64,000 bases of DNA from Pseudeuparius sepicola (GCA_963920635.1 OY987298.1:39711787-39775786), one strand, 5' to 3'; positions 23,747 to 36,003 are shown, counted from the stretch's first letter. Numbers and translations: made by a program. The notes: generated by a model not told the origin, from the letters alone.

Positions 23747-24300
23747 TGGGTCGAATCTTGCAAGCTGAATTAAAACAACTTCTTGAAATCCGTTTAAGCT
23801 GACATTTTGCATACACCTTTAGTTCTGGTAAAAATACACTATGCAATACTCTATTGTTTTTTTTGTCAACCCCCTTAACACGGGTATCAAATAAAAGGGC
23901 TTGAAGAGTAGAAATCGATAAAATTAGTGACACCACACTAAATTCAATATGGTCGCCGCTCCAAGATGACGGATTACATTTTCTTTTTCACCCCCTTAAG
24001 ATGGGTATCAAATGAAAGGGCTTAAAGAGTAGAAAACGATAAAGTTAGTGGCGGACTAATTTTCTTAATTTCTGATGGCTGCTGCACTCAGGGTTAGATT
24101 CCAGTAAGGGAACTCTTCAATGGTGAACAGGGTCTGATGATGGAGCCGGAAGGTGGTTGGAATAACTCATAAAACGATGCAATCCTATCGAGTTTGGGCT
24201 CATTTGTTCTGTCTAAAGGAACTTGTAATAAAAAACTAAAAAGTTGAAAATAAAATCATTAATAAAAAAAGTATTTTTAATATCAAGCTATTTAATTATT
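23747..24300 (+). repeat. Repeat W, copy 1, with 121-bp tandem units
   Basis: Starts near TCGAATCTTGCAAGCTGAAT and contains two tandem units spaced exactly 121 bp (GGGTATCAAAT at 23882 and 24003). Each unit carries an AAAGGGCTT motif, a GTAGAAA-CGATAAA motif, then a CAATATGG-CGCCGCTCCAAGATG block. The sequence after about 24230 (AACTAAAAAGTTGAAAATAAAAT) matches 55268 onward. A palindromic element begins at 24302, directly after this AT-rich tail. A second copy lies at 54820-55330. Confidence 0.8.
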
Positions 24301-24301
24301 A

Positions 24302-25756
24302 TACACTGTGTCCCGGATAAGAATGAACAGCATGGGGATATTGGAAACGGTGAGAGATAGAGCAACGGTTAAATGGGGAAAAAGTTGCGCAATTTCGAGT
24401 TCAATAAAATGACACAAACAGATTTCTAATATCTTTTTTCGTTTTTGAGTTATTTTGAAAAAAGTAAAATTTTGCGTTTTCGATTTTATTTTTTTCTGAA
24501 GTTGTTATCACAGATAGAAAAAAAAAGAAAAACACTTTCTTATGGCACTTTTTAATGGGCTTTAAGATGGCGTTTTTAGATTTGTTCTGCAACGTTTCGT
24601 TTTTGAGAAACCATTTCAACTTTAATTTTTTAAATACGGACCTGGATTTTTCTTTGCAGATTTTGAAAGCACTTTTCATTGCAAATACCATGATGTATGA
24701 CACGAAATATTTTTAAATTGTTTTGAGACAATTATTCTAAATAAGAAGTCTAAATATTAATCAGTATTGTCAACAATTTAACTTACAACTTATCTTTCGA
24801 TTATTGGAGGACCAAAAAAAGGACGGCAAAGACTAATAACAGTCACATGCGATAATAAAAAATAAACAAAAACAACGAGACCAACCCCTTGTCATTTGTC
24901 ATAACTCCCACTGTATCATTTAGTTAACAATTTGTATCATTAGAAATGGAGGGTGCTTTTTCAAATGGGGACAAATTTAACATGTCAGCATGTTATATCT
25001 TGCGTCACAGAAATAGTGTAGAGGCCGAACGAATGTATTGTTGCAATTAATAAATAGCAAAAGTTATTGATTTCGTTGGCTTAAAGCTTTCTTCTGACAA
25101 TTAGAAAAAACTAAGAATTTACTCCAAAACACAATGCGACACTGTTTGCTGTACAACAACAGAGGAAAACACTTACCAGACAGGGCCGTATTTAAAAATA
25201 TTAAGTTTTCGAAGTAAAAATAAACTGTAAATAAATTGTTGTCAATACTGATTAATAATTAGACTTCTTATTATTAAATACAGGGCCGCAATAGAAAAAA
25301 ATGAATGGAAAAAAAGGAATAATCAGTATAATTGTCTCAAAACATTTTAAAAATATTTCGTGTCATACATTATGGTATTTGCAATGAAAGGTGCTTTCAA
25401 AATCTGCAAAAAAAAATCCAGGTCCGTATTTAAAAAAATAAAGTTGAAGATGGTTTCTCAAAAACGAAACGTTGTAGAACAAATCTAAAAACGCCATCTT
25501 AAAGCCCGTTAAAAAGTGCCATAAGAAAGTGTTTTTCTTTTTTCTCTATCTGTGATAACAACTTCAGAAAAAAATAAAATCGCAAAATTTTACTTTTTTC
25601 AAAATAACTCAAAAACGAAAAAAGATATTAGAAATCTGTTTGTGCCATTTTATTGACCTCGAAATTGCGCAACTTTTTCCCCATTTAACCGTTGCCGTAT
25701 CTCTCACCGTTTGCAAAATCCCCATGCTGTTCATTCTTATCCGGGACACAGTGTAT
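24302..25756. mobile_element. 1.45-kb palindromic element, TACACTGTGTCC ends
   Basis: The left arm at about 24302-24790 and right arm at about 25222-25756 are reverse complements. The ends read TACACTGTGTCCCGGATAAG, and a small insertion sits in the right arm at about 25275-25325. The unpaired centre of about 430 bp has no recognisable gene. The 100-codon minus ORF at 24401-24703 is arm sequence full of Lys and Phe runs. TA lies at each boundary, consistent with TA target use by mariner-type enzymes. Confidence 0.9.
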
Positions 25757-26195
25757 AGTGTAATCAGCTAGGTATATTAGAATTAATTTCAAAAATAAAA
25801 ACGCTCTGAGATTAAGACTTATCGCTGTTACATTACCTACTTATATCAATTTGTTGAAATGTGTTTTGTATTGACGTTTTCTCAAACAGAACCTATGATA
25901 AAGAAAAAGATATAGAGTGCTGTGACTAGTCCGCGAACACGCACAAAAGCAGGAAAAATGTGGACGGGATGAAATACCCTTAGTTTGTCAAAATTAACGC
26001 CAACTAGACGAGAGCGTGATAGTCAAATAAGTTGCACCCGAGCTGAAGCATCATATTCACGTTGTTTTCGGAAGTTTTCAGTATTTTATAGGTTCAATGC
26101 CGTGCTTGATAGATGATAGAAACTAATTTTTCGCGTTTAATTGTTTAAAATATGAAATTTCCAGTGTATAAATTAATTTAACATTAATCGATATT
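25757..26195. other. Unassigned DNA
   Basis: No gene or repeat partner is recognised between the two palindromes. Confidence 0.3.
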
Positions 26196-26872
26196 AATGA
26201 GTAGGCAATGGTGAGAATTGAAGAAATTGTTTTTGTTTGACAGTTTAATAATCTTGAAACGGAGAATGATAAAAATATCGACTATAAAAAACATAATTGA
26301 AATTGTTTTAATATATGTGGAGAAAATATAACATATCGGCGAGTTGGGGAAATTTTTAAACGACATCCTGAAAAAATGTTCCTACATACCTCGACTATCA
26401 TTAGAATTTTAGTAAAATTTAAAAGTATACAGGTTCAGTTTTAAATAATTTTATAAACCTCACAATCCTTGGAAAAATACTGAAGAAGGGCGACATAATG
26501 TTTATTCTTCCGCTAATTTGGGAAATACTGGATTCTTCATGTTGTGTCACGTCTAAACAAACATTATGTCGCACTTCAGTATTTCAGTATTTTTCCAAGG
26601 ATTGTGAGTTTTTTTAATTTAAAACTGTATTTTAAAATTTTATTAAAATTCTATTTTTTCTTTATTATTATTCTACTCATAGTCAAGTTATGTGTATTTT
26701 TTTTCCAGATGTCTATTAAAAATTCCACCAACTTGTCAATTCTCCACACATATTAAAACAATTTCAATTTTGTCTTGTACATTGTCAACATTTTTACCTT
26801 CCTCCGTTTCAAGAGTATTAAACTGACAAATAAAAACAAATGCTTCAATCCTCTGAATGGCCTACTCGTCAA
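26196..26872. repeat. 677-bp imperfect palindrome
   Basis: GAGTAGGCAATGGTGAGAAT near 26200 pairs with the reverse complement ending ATGGCCTACTCG near 26870, and CTCACAATCCTTGGAAAAAT near 26459 pairs with ATTTTTCCAAGGATTGTGAG near 26587. Arms of roughly 250-300 bp converge on a short centre (about 26505-26550) that itself holds CGACATAATGTTT and AAACATTATGTCG. The ends do not show TACAGGG. No coding sequence. Confidence 0.8.
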
Positions 26873-27530
26873 TATAGAATAATGTGAAATTAAATTTAAT
26901 GGTAATAATTATTTGCTCCATGAAAGTCAAGAATTTTGTTTAGATACGTAAAATATAGTTTGATAATATTTTAATTTATTATTATTCTGGCATAAATTTA
27001 GAAGTGGAAAACGTACTGCAACTAAATTTATACCTACCCTAAATGCTAGACAACTTTGCACTTGAATTTTAAAGCGGTAATATCATTTTCTTTTGAAAAA
27101 TACCTATTTCTTATAGGTAAAAAAGTTACAAGTTTTTAAAATTTTCAGAAATTTCATAAATATTAAAAATTGGCAAAAAACTAAATCTTTTATTAGAGCA
27201 TTCAAACTTATATAAAATTGAAAAAGAAACAAGTTTTTCGAGTAAAGCTTTTTTGATATTTTAGCAAATAAACCCATTTTTGTCGTTATATTTTTTAAAA
27301 TGTAATTTTTGACAGATAAAGAAAGTCACGTGACCACGTTTGAGTGGGTAATTTTCATATGTTTTTAAGAAAAAGGTAACCCCCAAAATAAATTTCAAAA
27401 TAAAACATTAATTAAAAATTTCCCCTCTATGGTGCGAACTTTTTGGAGGACACTGTATAAGTAAATAAATATATTTCTGAAATTCCTCCTAATAACTGTT
27501 TTCCTAATATTAGCAATAATGTCTTTAATA
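26873..27530. other. Unassigned DNA with a lone GGACACTGTATA end
   Basis: From about 27150 to 27460 the sequence resembles a single fold-back arm and ends TTTTTGGAGGACACTGTATA at about 27439-27458, a terminus like those of the palindromes, but the opposite arm is absent. The rest is AT-rich and featureless. Confidence 0.4.
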
Positions 27531-28410
27531 TACAGTGTGTCCCCGGATTGAGTTCATATAAACTGTAAATAACAAAAAGACTTTCGAGTTGAAATTTGAG
27601 TTGTTTGGTTTGAAACTAGTTAATTTGTGACATAATTTTATTTTCGAAAAATCACGTAGGTACGCCTTGGACATTATGAAGAAACTAATGTTCCACATCA
27701 GTAAACTGCCATTTTTGTAGGTTTTATGGCAAAATGTTATTAAGGTTATTAAGGAAATTTGTTCAGAATGAAAAACTGAGTAGGTTCGCGTAGTTTCAAA
27801 AGTCTACTTTGATTTTTGGCATTTTCTCACTTTTTTTTAGAAAAGTGCACTTTGTGTAGCTTTCACGTGAAAATGTTTGTAAAAAAACTTTTGTTCACAT
27901 TGAAAAACTGGATATGTGTGAAAAATTTCGAAAGCCTAGGCCGACTTTGATTTTTTCTGCTAAAAAATTAAAACGCACAAAAATCAAAGTAGACCTAGGC
28001 TTCTGAATTTTTTCACACCTCTCCAGTTTTTCATTGTGAACAAGTTTTCTTAATAACATTTTGATGCAAAAGGTACACAAACTGTATTTTTCCAAAAAAG
28101 TGGAAAATTGCCAAAAAATCAAAGTAGGCCTAGATTTTCGAAAATTCACAGACCTACTCAGTTTTTCATTCTGAACAAGTTTCCTTAATAACATTTGGCC
28201 GTGAAACCTACAAAAAGGGCACTTTACTGATGTGGAAATTTAATTTCCAAGGCATACGTGATTAATTTTCTATAAGGCATAGGTACGTGATTATGTTCCA
28301 AGTCATACGTGATTTTTTGAAACAAAAATTATGTCACAAATTAGTTTCAAACGATGCAGGGTTGATCCCCAGAAGCTCAAATTACAACTCAAATTCTTTT
28401 TGTTACTTAC
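27531..28410. mobile_element. 0.88-kb palindromic element, almost no loop
   Basis: Arms at about 27550-27965 and 27970-28410 meet with almost no spacer: AATCAAAGTAGACCTAGGCT near 27982 mirrors AGCCTAGGCCGACTTTGATT near 27934. The left outer end is TATACAGTGTGTCCCCGG; the right outer end is missing beyond AACAAAAAG-like sequence near 28405. Its core (a TTCGAAAATT block, ACCTACTCAGTTTTT, then GAACAAGTTT-CTTAATAACATT) recurs in the 36021-37103 element under different outer arms. Confidence 0.85.
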
Positions 28411-29215
28411 ACCTATAAGAGGGAGACGGAAAGGCAAACATGCGGAGTGAAGAAAGCATGGAATTGGCTATGGATTCCGTTCAAAATGGAAATATGGGAT
28501 AGCTTATTAGAGCAGCTAATACATTTGAAGTCCCACAAGAAACTTTAAAAATTAAGTATTTAAGGGGCCCGATAAGGGATATTTGGAAGTCAGACTTTTT
28601 TTTTATTAGTATGATTTTCATCCGAAAAACGCTGTTTGTCGGATAAGATGACATAGCAATCCTTTTAAAAAATTCTAATATTTTAGAATTAAATATTACC
28701 TACATTACTTTTATCATAAATAATTAATGCACATTTAATTGGCTTCATGCTGGTAATATCTGATTGTTGATAAAATAACTAGGGAATAATACACCTATAT
28801 GAAAAAGGGTATATTATCTCGTCCACATTTCCCCTACTATTATTATTTAAGTTTAGCGTTGCGCTCCAAATGGCGATATTTTAATATTACTTTAAATTTA
28901 CCAAATTTGCTATACTTCTTTTGGAGGTGGAGATAAAACAGTACTATTTCTGGTTTAAATTTTCTTCCTTTTTATGCTAGTTTTTTATACAGCATGTGGT
29001 TAGATATAATCATAACCCAGCCAATATAGTATCATTTAACTTTTCAACTTGATTACGGAATTGTTACTTTATAACAACGTAATCTTTCAATATGAGCCGT
29101 TCGTTCGGTTTGAACAACCATTATATTCTCTAATATAGACTACAAGAGATTGGCCAGAGGATTCCTGTAGATCAATTATTGCATCGTACCGTGTACAAAA
29201 ATTGAAATGATTTCG
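28411..29215. other. Unassigned DNA
   Basis: AT-rich sequence without recognised genes or repeats. Confidence 0.3.
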
Positions 29216-30128
29216 GGCAGTTTCTTTATATTTTCATTAGATTGTACCCACATTTCCTTTATTTTTCCTAAAGGACGACAGATATGGCAGACATATTTGG
29301 TACAGTAGACATACATTAAATGCTATAAACTAAATATAATTCGGCTTGTCTACTTCCACCAGTGCCGGAGAGGCGGGTGTCAACCATAGTATTTTTCAAT
29401 AAAAAATGGTACGCCACTGGAAAAGTAATATTTTTCTGCCTTAACTACATTTTCCGATCAATTCTCAGAAAAAAAGTATTCAACTGTACATTAAAAATGA
29501 AGAAAAAAATGCCAATTGAACATTGGTCGAAACACATTGGTTTTCTTGAAACAGGGTTTCCAAATTTTGCCGAGTTTCAATCCGTTCCATTTTAAAAGTG
29601 AACATTTTTTGGGACATTGTTCTTATGGGTTTTTCCTCGCTGTAAATGGTACAGTCAAAGCAGTAGGTGAATATTTTATTATTCGAATCTTGAAGTCAAC
29701 AGGTGTTTTGGGGCACGTTTTGGAAATTTCAACGCAAACGGTTGATTTGGCCGTTATGAAACAAGAGTACCTTTTTGTTGCAGAATGACAAGATGCACTA
29801 AAATGATGAACCTGCAGGACTAAAAAGATATCCTCAAAAAAGTTACGAGTAAAAGCACCATCCAAAAACAGACCAAGTGGCGCCCTCTGTAAGATACGTA
29901 GAAATTGGCATTTTCAGCTTACTCTCCATAACCAAAAACATAGCAGTGCCAAATTTCAGTTCAGCAGGTTGATTAGTTTGGGAGACGTAGCCATACTTCA
30001 ATTTCAAAAAATGAACCTCTTAAACAAACAACATTTCTATAAGGCATATTAGCCTCAATCGTAATATTTTGGCCCAAAATATATGCGGTTGCACAATGCG
30101 CCATTACTAATGACTCACCCTGTAGATA
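29216..30128 (+). mobile_element. Chimeric fold-back fragment
   Basis: Positions 29216-29470 match the outer arm of the 36021-37103 palindrome (landmarks CATATTTGGTACAGT, CCAGTGCCGGAGAG). From about 29475 the match switches to the centre and right arm of the 55441-56620 palindrome (CAACTGTACATT, CAACAGGTGTTTTGG, GGCGCCCTCTGTAAGATAC). The segment ends near ATGACTCACCCTGTA (30109-30123), yet another terminus type. ORFs at 29362-29595, 29516-29788 and 29623-29865 are arm sequence. Confidence 0.75.
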
Positions 30129-31271
30129 GGCTTGTATAGCGTTGGGTGAATCTTCTCAGTCAACGCTTGTAGGATATGTAAACAACTGATAATAATTATT
30201 AAAGATGACACATGAAGCCATACATGTTGTGGTAATGCACATTGGTATCCGGTTAAAGAATTGCAAAGCAATATCTAAGCAACAATGATATCTATAAGTC
30301 TCTTGGACGTTTCGACAAGTAACTCGAATACTTTCCATATTATTTCTTACCTTACCTTGAAAGTAAACGCCTTAATAATAATAATAATAATGTAACTTAG
30401 TGCTCCAACAATAATAAAAAGGAAACAAGATAATCGGGCCCTACAGTTTATCCCTTTGATGAACTTTAGATTTTATTTTTTACTGGTTTAGTGGCAATAT
30501 TCTATGCGGGACAATAGCAGAGACCGTCAAGATCACGTCAACGTGGATGCAGCCTCCACTCGCCGTTTAAAAAGTCCTTTGCTCAACGAAACCACCAATT
30601 GAATTATCATTTAATGATTTCTGAGCGGGATGGAGCCGATGAGAGAAAAACCGGCGGAGGGATGATTTTGCATAATTCAGTTACAGACCCTCACCTCAAA
30701 CGCCGGCGTACGAAATTGAGTTAAGTTATTGATGAATGGCCGGCCATTTTTTAAATACCGATTTCCCGGCTCGCGCCGTTATATAAATTACCCACCTGGT
30801 GCCAATGAAAAATTACTTTTTGGTTGAAATTGAGTACAGGCGCGTCGGCGGCGTGTACCTACAGCGTTTTTAAAACGTCGGCACTGCGCTGAGTGGAATT
30901 TTTGCTGACCTGACGACCAACAAAATGGCAGGGTAGTTGTTAGAAAAAGTTACCCAAAATTTTTTGTTGAAAGTTCTTCGAAATTTATTTTGGGAGATTT
31001 TACCAAATACAAACAAACTGAATTTCGTTTATGCGGCTTCAACTCTTTTACATTAATCTGAAGAGGTATAGGTGAATGTAATGTAACATGCAAATTTAAA
31101 ATATGATGGGAGACGGTTAAGTTCTATCATAGAAAATAGAGAAGTCTTAAGCATGGGGTAGGTAAAATAGCTATATTATAGACCACCCAGCCGATCTAGT
31201 TCTACACAAAATTATTTCCAAATCATGTCATTCTACCAAACCGCCACCGCCCAAAACTCCTGGCAAAACCA
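30129..31271. other. Unassigned DNA with a GC-richer island
   Basis: A short TAA run lies at about 30372-30392. From 30530 to 30900 the sequence is GC-richer and apparently unique, with ATTTTGCATAATTCAG, AATTATCATTTAATGATTT and several CCGGC blocks. It looks like a conserved regulatory island, but nothing here proves it. No exon is recognised. Confidence 0.35.
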
Positions 31272-32797
31272 ATCCCAAGCAGCATTAAAGTTGCGGTAAC
31301 GGAGATGGGAACTTTGAATAAGTAGTTATTACGGAACTATATAGTCATATTTAATGTGAAATTAACTTTCCCGCTACTCGAGAAAACTACTGTATGGTAA
31401 GTTTTACTTCCCACTCCATTTTAAAATTACTATAAAGTTCTAATTACCTACTACAAAAAATACTTTAAAGTAACTGTCACTTCTATAGGGACCAAAATGG
31501 AAACTACATTTAGTTCCTTACAATCGTTTGAAGGATTGGGTCGTTTTTGCGAAGTGATGAAAATGTCAGCCATTAGAAAGAAGAAAAATTATAGACACAC
31601 ATTCACATTTTATAGAAAATTAAAGCAGCAGTTGGATGAAACGAGTCGAAACACGAGCACTTGTCTTCAATACAAAATTACAAAACGCTTCTCTTGAGTG
31701 GCTACAATTTTAAATATCAACATTTCGAAATATAGCACAAAACATACCGGCTGAAAATAACACTATCATATAAAAATTATAGGAAAATTATAGGTTAAAG
31801 TTCCATGAGACCTAGTAGTAGCATTCTGAACTTAAACGAGGCTTCTGGAACTTTGAAGTTCTCTTGTAGTAATTGGGACTTTAGAGTTTAAAATATCTAA
31901 AACTAATTTTCGTCTTAAAGGTAGGAATTACCTTAAAGTGAAAAAAGTCTAGTTGTCGTTACTGCCAGTTAAGTGGCAAAGCCTTCAAACACCCATTTTA
32001 AGGTATAAATAATACTTAGCAGTAATTACTGAAAATTACGCCATATTTTCTTATAAAATGATAGACGCCATATATATCAAATGTCAATTTTCTGTGGTAC
32101 TGAAATAGTTATTTCTTCAAAATTGTCCCAAAAAAGAGAAAATTGAGCAAAAATGAACTCGTATAACTTATAGAAATATTATAAAAGCATTTTTCAGCAT
32201 TTTTAGGTAATTTCGCACATTTTCGTAATTTAACCTCCCGATAAAAAAGTGTTAAAACATGCATTTTGAGAGGGCGCGTTGTTACTTTTCAATCTATCAA
32301 CGTCATATTTGACAGAAAATTTTCAATCGTTTTAGTTTCTTGAATCTAGCAACGAGAAATAAATCAGCAAATTAATACCTTTCTTATATGTACCATCTAC
32401 CATTATTCATAGATAGAAGTTAAAAATAAATATTAGGTACTTCCATTTTCCACGGTTATTGAAAAATGACGGAAGATGCTGGACTAGAATACTTTTTAAT
32501 TATTTAGGCAAAGACAAAGCGGGGACGCGAATGTAAAGAAGCAAACAAATCCAACAAAGTAGCGGTGACCACGTTGCTACGTCTCCACCACGTTGCCGGA
32601 ACTTAAGCGCGTCGTAGCGGTGTAAGTTGCTAGGTGGTCGCCGTTACGTATCTATCACCCTCAAAATGTTCCCCATTTTGGTCGCAGGGACGCAATAGGA
32701 ACGTAGTAATTACGTTCCTATCAGTAGTAATCACAACTTTAAAGTTGCAAACAAAAGTCGCCGGAACGTAACGGCGACTAAAAATTCTGCTTGGGAT
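31272..32797. mobile_element. Unclassified element with ATCCCAAGCAG ends
   Basis: ATCCCAAGCAGCATTAAAGT at 31272 is matched in reverse at 32797 (ATCCCAAGCAGAATTTTTAG on the minus strand), both followed by a GTCGC-CGTTACG-like block. This bounds about 1.53 kb. Subterminal regions repeat short motifs such as GTAATTACGTTCC and AACTTTAAAGTTG. A 66-codon ORF (31497-31697) is Lys/Arg-rich with no known domain. No clear target duplication was found, so the superfamily is open. Confidence 0.6.
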
Positions 32798-33265
32798 CAG
32801 TAGATTAAATTTCAATTCACGTATAGATAGTTAGTGACTTCAAAAAGAAAATCTTAGCAAAAAAATTAGTAACCTTAGCTTGTTTGTAAGATATATATAT
32901 AGAAGAATTCTCACCCTCACAACACTCCATATTAGGAGTAGGTACTTACCACAAATATTCTTGTTTCGTACACTGAATTATGTAATCCGTTTTCGGCTTC
33001 TCGTTTCGAACACCGACCATTGCGATGGCCCAAAAGGTCTGGGTACCAGGTAATACAGGTCTGTAATTTATACGGTAAATGATGCGCTATAGGTATATCT
33101 CTAAGGGATTATAATATAAAATTAAATTAAAAATATTAAATAAGGAGCAAAGACGGTATGGTTTAATTGTATTTGTATAACGGGTGTTGAATTTGTTTTC
33201 AATATTATTGTGAAAGCTCTCATCATTCTGATCATATCAAGACTGCGACACCGATATTTTTCAAC

Positions 33266-34580
33266 ATGGACATTCAAGTTAGTGAAACAAAAAGAGGGAA
33301 ACCAGCCATTTTGCATTCAGGACATTGTTATACACTGAAACGTTCATATACCAACAACATACTATGGATGTGCACCAAGAGACCATGGGACGTTGACAAC
33401 CTGCAAGGACTACAAGTACCTCGAAACAAAATCAAGCCACACATGTGTTCCTGACGTAGCAAAAAACGAAGTTTACTTATGCTTGCAAAAGGTCAAGAAA
33501 CGTGCTCGAGAAGAACTGCAGATCTACAGGCAAGAAATGATGCTTGCAAAAGACGCTGGGCTCGACTTTGTGGTAAATATTCCCGAATTTTCCTGCGTTA
33601 AAGATCGATTCTACAGAGAACGGCAGGGCTCTAGGCATAAATGTTCTGCCAAAATAGCGAGAAGACGTCGCCATCACTGAAACAATGAACTCTTACTTAT
33701 TAGTGGACGACGGGCAAGAAGACAGAATACTAGTTTTGCGAGCAATGGAGGACAATTGCTAACAGAAGCATCAGAATTCTTTATGGACGGGACGTTTAAA
33801 AGTTGTTGCCCCCTTTTCGATCAACTCTACACCATACACGTAGACTTGGGAAGTGCTCCAGATGCAACACGTATCATTCCAGCTGTTTACGCGCTATTGC
33901 CAAATCGAAGAGAAACCACCTACAAGAGGCTTTTTAAGTTACTGCAAGATAAGGTATCCAATTTTCTTCCAAAAAAGTACACATTGAATTTGAGCGTGCC
34001 GCAATAAACGCCCTAAGAGATGCTTTCCCCCGAAGTTGTCATCAAAGGATGTAATTTCCATTTCAACCATGCCATCTGGAGAAAAGTACATGAACTTGGA
34101 CTTGCCCCACAATACAGAGAAAATAAAGAAGTTCGAGATCACATACGTATTACTATGTGTGCCGCGTTGGCATACCTACCAGAAGATCGTATCGGCAACG
34201 CTTGGCTACACATAATGGAGAATGCACCAAATCTGGAAGCTGTTATTAAATTCAATGATTATTTTGTAGAACAATGGCTGGAAAATGAAGAATTCTTATT
34301 GATACCTATGCTACAATGAGCGACACCGCACTACAAACTCCGTCGAAGGCTGGAATAATAGAGTGAACAGACGCATTGGCAAATGTCACCCTAATATATT
34401 TAAACTCTTCAAGGTGCTTACAGAAGAAATGCATTATTACGCCAACGTACAACAGCGATGGGACATACACATTTCTACACCCGTTCTAAGAAATACTCTG
34501 ATTTGGACAGCCTTTTGGACAAAATATTGGGCGAATATTTACACAACAAAAAAGAGCTTCGTGAGACGTTGCATATAGTT
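33266..34580 (+). pseudogene. FLYWCH-MULE transposase, multiply frameshifted
   Basis: Successive frames carry one protein. A FLYWCH-type zinc finger at 33266-33430 reads SETKRGKPAILHSGHCYTLK and then LWMC. A linker follows at 33393-33680. The MULE catalytic region begins at about 33740 with ASEFFMDGTFKSC and QLYTIHV (first Asp in MDGTF), continues with an FERAAINALRDAFP reading near 33988, then GCNFHFNHAIWRKV at 34050, and ends with the NAPNLEAVIKFNDYFVEQW region and a last frame at 34363-34578. The path changes frame at least four times, with an in-frame stop at 33678-33680, so it is dead. MULE enzymes cut and paste DNA with an RNase H-fold core. Confidence 0.85.
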
Positions 34581-34616
34581 TAATATATATTGAAAAATTT
34601 GGTAGAGAGTAAAAAC

Positions 34617-36003
34617 AGAGTAAGATCGGGGAATATGGAATACCATTTTTTTAGACTACCATTTCTATAGAAAAGACATATTTATTAACAAAATAATTTA
34701 TTAATTTTTGAGTATATTACGCTCATGTCTATTGCTTATATATTGCAATAAATAGTTTTGATCAGTACTGTTGTAAAATAGGTAGGTAATAGTTATTTAT
34801 GTACCAAGGCACTGAAGTTCAACTTTTTATGACTCATGTGGAGTTTAGTTGCTGAGACCTCTGGCCGAGGCAAATAAACCACATGAGTCATAAAAAGAAC
34901 TTCAGTGCCGAGGTACATATTATATTTTTCTTGAAATCGGAAAAAAAATGTTTTATTAGGCAAGAAAATAATAATAAGGGATCACCCGTCCACGAACCGA
35001 CTACGCGCGGCGTTGCTTGACTTTACCGATCGCTCTACCTAGGAGAAGTATTAATGATGTACGGCACCTTCTGACATAAAAACCAAACTGCTGCTTCTTG
35101 TGCAGCCTACACAACAAATCTATTGATTTTCAAATTACTAAAATATGTACACTGAAGGATTGCGCTTCTATAGGAAACAATTTCGCAATGTGTACGAAAA
35201 GTTAAATGAGTCTTTATCGGCCGGGTTTTGAATATTTGGTCACTTTTGACTGGCGATTTCTCCGCGTCTGACGTTTGATGTTTACATCTCGCCAAGGCCT
35301 ACTTATTGAAAAAATCGTACAATAATGGGCTACATTATTGTACGATTTCTGTGCTTTTAATGACGATTTTAGGGCATTTTAATGCCGATTGAAAGAAAAA
35401 TTGTTTACTTAAGAAAATGACACATTTTTCAAGTAAATCAAAAGCGGGGGGGTAATATGGAATAGTGGTGTCGGATCTAAAAAAAAATCAAAAATATTCC
35501 CAAAACTACTGCACATTTTTTTATTTTCTGAAAATATATTAGATAATCTATTGAAAAATCACAAAATATATTATTTAAAGTCGGGTTAAATGGAATATAT
35601 AGTGTATAGGCTTGGCGATATTCCATATTACCCTCCCGATGCACCTTGGGAAAAACCAGTTGTCAACAATTAAGAGAAAGCATATTGTTGCTGCTTTAAC
35701 ATTAGTTACATCAACTCATGTCACTTGCCACTTGCCTTGTTGTTAAAAGTTGTTATTTTGATGAAAATACCCGTGTTTCACACTCAGATTCGACACTGTT
35801 CGAAAACTTTGATAACCTCAAAAACCAAATAACTGATGCCGTGCAGTATAGAAGCGCGCAGGGCCAAAGTCTTTGATATGAGTGGAACAACAGTGTACTA
35901 AGAAATGTAAATTTGGATACCCATCATTAGATGGCGCGATGGTTTCTAAAATTTGGGTGTATTCCATATTACCCGACTATTCCATATTCCCCGATTTTAC
36001 TCT
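34617..36003. mobile_element. Element with AGAGTAARATCGGGGAATAT ends, inside the MULE
   Basis: Inverted ends of about 27 bp bound 1.39 kb. Variants of GGTAATATGGAAT and its complement recur internally (about 35455, 35590, 35620 and 35960), like subterminal binding sites. A 116-bp palindromic repeat M lies inside at 34801-34916, followed by a short repeat Z (about 34917-35000). There is no transposase, so it is non-autonomous. Target duplication is uncertain; TA is possible. Confidence 0.65.
34801..34916. repeat. Palindromic repeat M, copy 1
   Basis: A 116-bp inverted-repeat unit running from GTACCAAGGCACTGAAGTTC to GAACTTCAGTGCCGAGGTAC, around TTTTTATGACTCATGTGG and its complement, with a small loop containing CCTCTGGCCGAGG. 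A second copy is at 46023-46136. It is followed here by repeat Z (AAAAAAAATGTTTTATTAGG, then GGATCACCCGTCCA), which in the second locus lies beyond repeat X. Confidence 0.85.

Noticed and set aside
24401..24703. 100-codon Lys/Phe-rich ORF
   Set aside because: Lies in a palindrome arm and consists of homopolymer-type codons.
30372..30440. Third R4/Dong-like insertion at a TAA run
   Set aside because: The TAA run and a nearby ATAATCGGGCC word are present, but the 3' end motif GGCTAAGTCGA and coding sequence are missing.
34960..35045. tRNA gene or SINE head near GGATCACCCGTCCACGAACC
   Set aside because: The reverse strand has a loosely box B-like GGTTCGTGG but no box A at the right distance, no cloverleaf and no A-tail; it belongs to repeat Z.
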